Source: Chrysochromulina parva (lineage: Eukaryota; Haptophyta; Prymnesiales; Chrysochromulinaceae). From it: 14,999 nucleotides of DNA. The stretch covers positions 1 to 14,999 of the forward strand of contig PJAB01001367.1 of the NCBI GenBank assembly GCA_002887195.1. Reading direction: 5' to 3'. The number at the start of each line of letters is the position of its first letter. Positions within the stretch are counted from its first letter, which is position 1. The notes below the pieces were generated by a model. The model made no database searches, was not told the origin of the DNA, and worked only from the letters and a program-made list of their open reading frames with translations. The translations under genes and the position numbers were made by a program. Of this stretch, positions 9,701 through 11,958 are shown piece by piece.

Positions 9701-11913
9701 GCGGCGGCGGGAAGGGCGGCGGCGGCATGACGCAGCCCAACTCCAAGGGCGACGGGGTGGGCGCGAGGCATGTGAGCGAGGTGCCATCTGGCGAGATCGA
9801 GATCACCCGACCGTAGGAAGTCAACTCTCCGAAGAGGCAACGCGCGACGCTCACGTCGGCGCCGAGGCCATGGAAGCCGCGACCGAGCACCTGCCATATT
9901 AGGCAACCAGGGGCACTCAGAGTTGATGGGATGATGAGAAGGGCAATCAAGGGGCCTGTGGAAGCCGTGCCCGAGCAGCCAATCAGAGCGTGCACTCCGA
10001 GCACTCAGAGCATAATCACCGTGAGGAGAAGCAGTGATGAGGGATGCAATCAGAGCGTGCACTCCGAGCACTCAGAGCATAATCACCGTGAGGAGAAGCA
10101 GTGATGAGGGATGCAATCAGAGCGTGCACTCCGAGCATAATCACCGTGAGGAGAAGCAGTGATGAGGGATGCAATCAGAGCGTGCACTCCGAGCATAATC
10201 ACCGTGACGAGCGTGCACTCCGAGCATAATCACCGTGAGGAGAAGCAGTGATGAGGGATGCAATCAGAGCGTGCACTCCGAGCATAATCACCGTGACGAG
10301 CGTGCCGCAGAGCATAATCACTGTGAGGAGAAGCAGTGATGAGGGATGCAATCAGAGCGTGCACTCAGAGCATAATCACCGTGAGGAGCGTGCCGCCACG
10401 CATGGGGCCTCCGGTGGGCAAGATGCCGAAGACGTGAGGGTCCTCGTAGTACCTAATGAGGCACGCAATTCGTACGCAATTCGTCGCAATTAGTGGCCAT
10501 CAGAGGCCATCGGATGCAAGCTGATGCAATCAGATGCAATCAGAGGTCCTCAGAGAAGCAGAGGTCCTCAGAGAGGTCTCGAGTTAGGCAACGTACGTGA
10601 AGCCACTCCCACTAAGTGGTCTGAGGTAGTGGTGGGCGTTGAGGGCGAGGCTGAAGTCGGAGACCCCGGGGGCGAACGTCTGCCGCGGCGGCGCGAAGCA
10701 ATGCACCTCGTACTCTTGACGAAACCCGCTGCCATCACTGCCGCTACTATCACCGCTGCCGCTGCCGCCGCCGCTGCTGCTGCCCGTGCTGCTGTTCCTA
10801 TTGCTGCTGCTGCGGCTGCTTCCTGTGCGATTGACCGGTTGGAGCTGGACACGCACGCGCTGGTCGTCGAAACGGCAACGTAGGCCCGCGCCGCCATCGG
10901 CGCCGTTGACGAACCCGTACCTAATGAGGCACGCAATTAGTGGCCGTCAAAGGCATGCATGTATGCACGTCAGCAGAGAGGTTCGTTGATGAGCCCGTAC
11001 CCTCGGACAGTGACGAGCGTGCCTCCCCCTACCGGTCCTCCTGTTGGGAAGATGGAAAGGACGGACTGCTGGTAGTACCGGTAGATGGCGGGGGGGCGGG
11101 CGGAGAGGAAGTGCTCGCCATTGAGGGCGACGGTGACCTGTGGGGAAGGATGGGCGCCGTAGTGAGCACATGCATGCACGGGAGAGGAAGTGCTCGTTAT
11201 TGAGGGCGAAGGTCACTCAGAGGGCACTCAAAGGGCATTCAGAAGGCACTCAGAGGTCACTCCGAGACGGCAATGGTCACCTCAACCTCCGCCGTGCCAC
11301 CCACGCCCACGAGATCGACATCTGGAGCGACGAGATCGAAATCTGGAGCACTGCAGCGTACAAGCGTGCCTGCGCCGCTCCCACCCCAGCTCGCAACGCC
11401 TCCATCGCCTCCGCCGCCTCCGCCGCCGCCGCCTCCGCCGCCTCCGCCGCCGCTGCTGTCGGCACTGCTGCTGCCGGTAGCACTGTTGCTGCCTTCTCCG
11501 CTCGTGACCGGTAGGAAGACGTCGAGAGTGCCAAATGCATGCATGCTCGTACCTAATTAGGGTTCGGGGTAGGGTATGTTTAGATGCGTGAGCACGTCGA
11601 GAGCGCGCCTTGTCGGTGCATGCATGCATGGCTCGTACCGGTAGTTGCCGCCGTTGACGAACCCGCTGATGAGGCGCCGTCATCAGCCGAGGAGGGAGGG
11701 GTCTCGGGCGCTCGGGGCGGCGCGGGTGGCGCTCGGGGCAGCGCGATGCCGCTCAGCTCGATCGAGATCACTTGGGTGATGACGGTGCCGAACTTGCAAC
11801 GCGCCGTCGCGAGCGTCGACGCGCCGAAGACGTCGAAGCCGAAGCCGGTCACCGCCACGCTCGCGTTCGCCGCCTCCGAGGCGGTGCCCAGGACGGCGCG
11901 GTCCTCGGCAGCA

Positions 11914-11958
<45 letters not shown>

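Larger units (their letters stand above)
9057..10452 (-). other. IPT/TIG module 5 with a proline-rich insert (exons 14-16)
   Basis: Reads YYEDPHVFGILPTGGPMRGG, LLTVLGRGFHGLG, VARCLFGELTSYGRVISI, TSLTCLAPTPSPL, a run of Pro with Ser/Met/Tyr (extensin-like, exon 15), sequons NMTNTT and NMTNATN, then LTLRIALDGQ. Exon 14 is only 73 nt, and intron 14 after it is the longest in the window (489 nt). Confidence 0.7.
10440..11090 (-). other. IPT/TIG module 4 (exons 12-14)
   Basis: Reads YRYYQQSVLSIFPTGGPVGG, TLVTVRGYGFVNG, GLRCRFDDQRVRVQL, a Ser/Gly-rich insert, YEVHCFAPP and SLALNAHHY. It shows a GGPVGGGT turn, a G-x-GF strand and the usual two Cys. Introns 12 and 13 split it at GY/GF and just before YYEDP. 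Confidence 0.75.

Noticed and set aside
9564..9720. Simple Pro-rich run as a possible separate hydroxyproline-rich protein
   Set aside because: It is in frame and flanked by TIG strands of module 5 on both sides, so it is an insert in the large protein.
11665..11692. CCTCATCAG-like acceptor inside exon 10 opening a GFVNGGNYRYE frame
   Set aside because: Using it breaks the phase needed for exon 11 (TSMHAFGTLDVF), whereas the uninterrupted exon 10 joins in phase 1. It is kept as a finding only because of its similarity to another junction.
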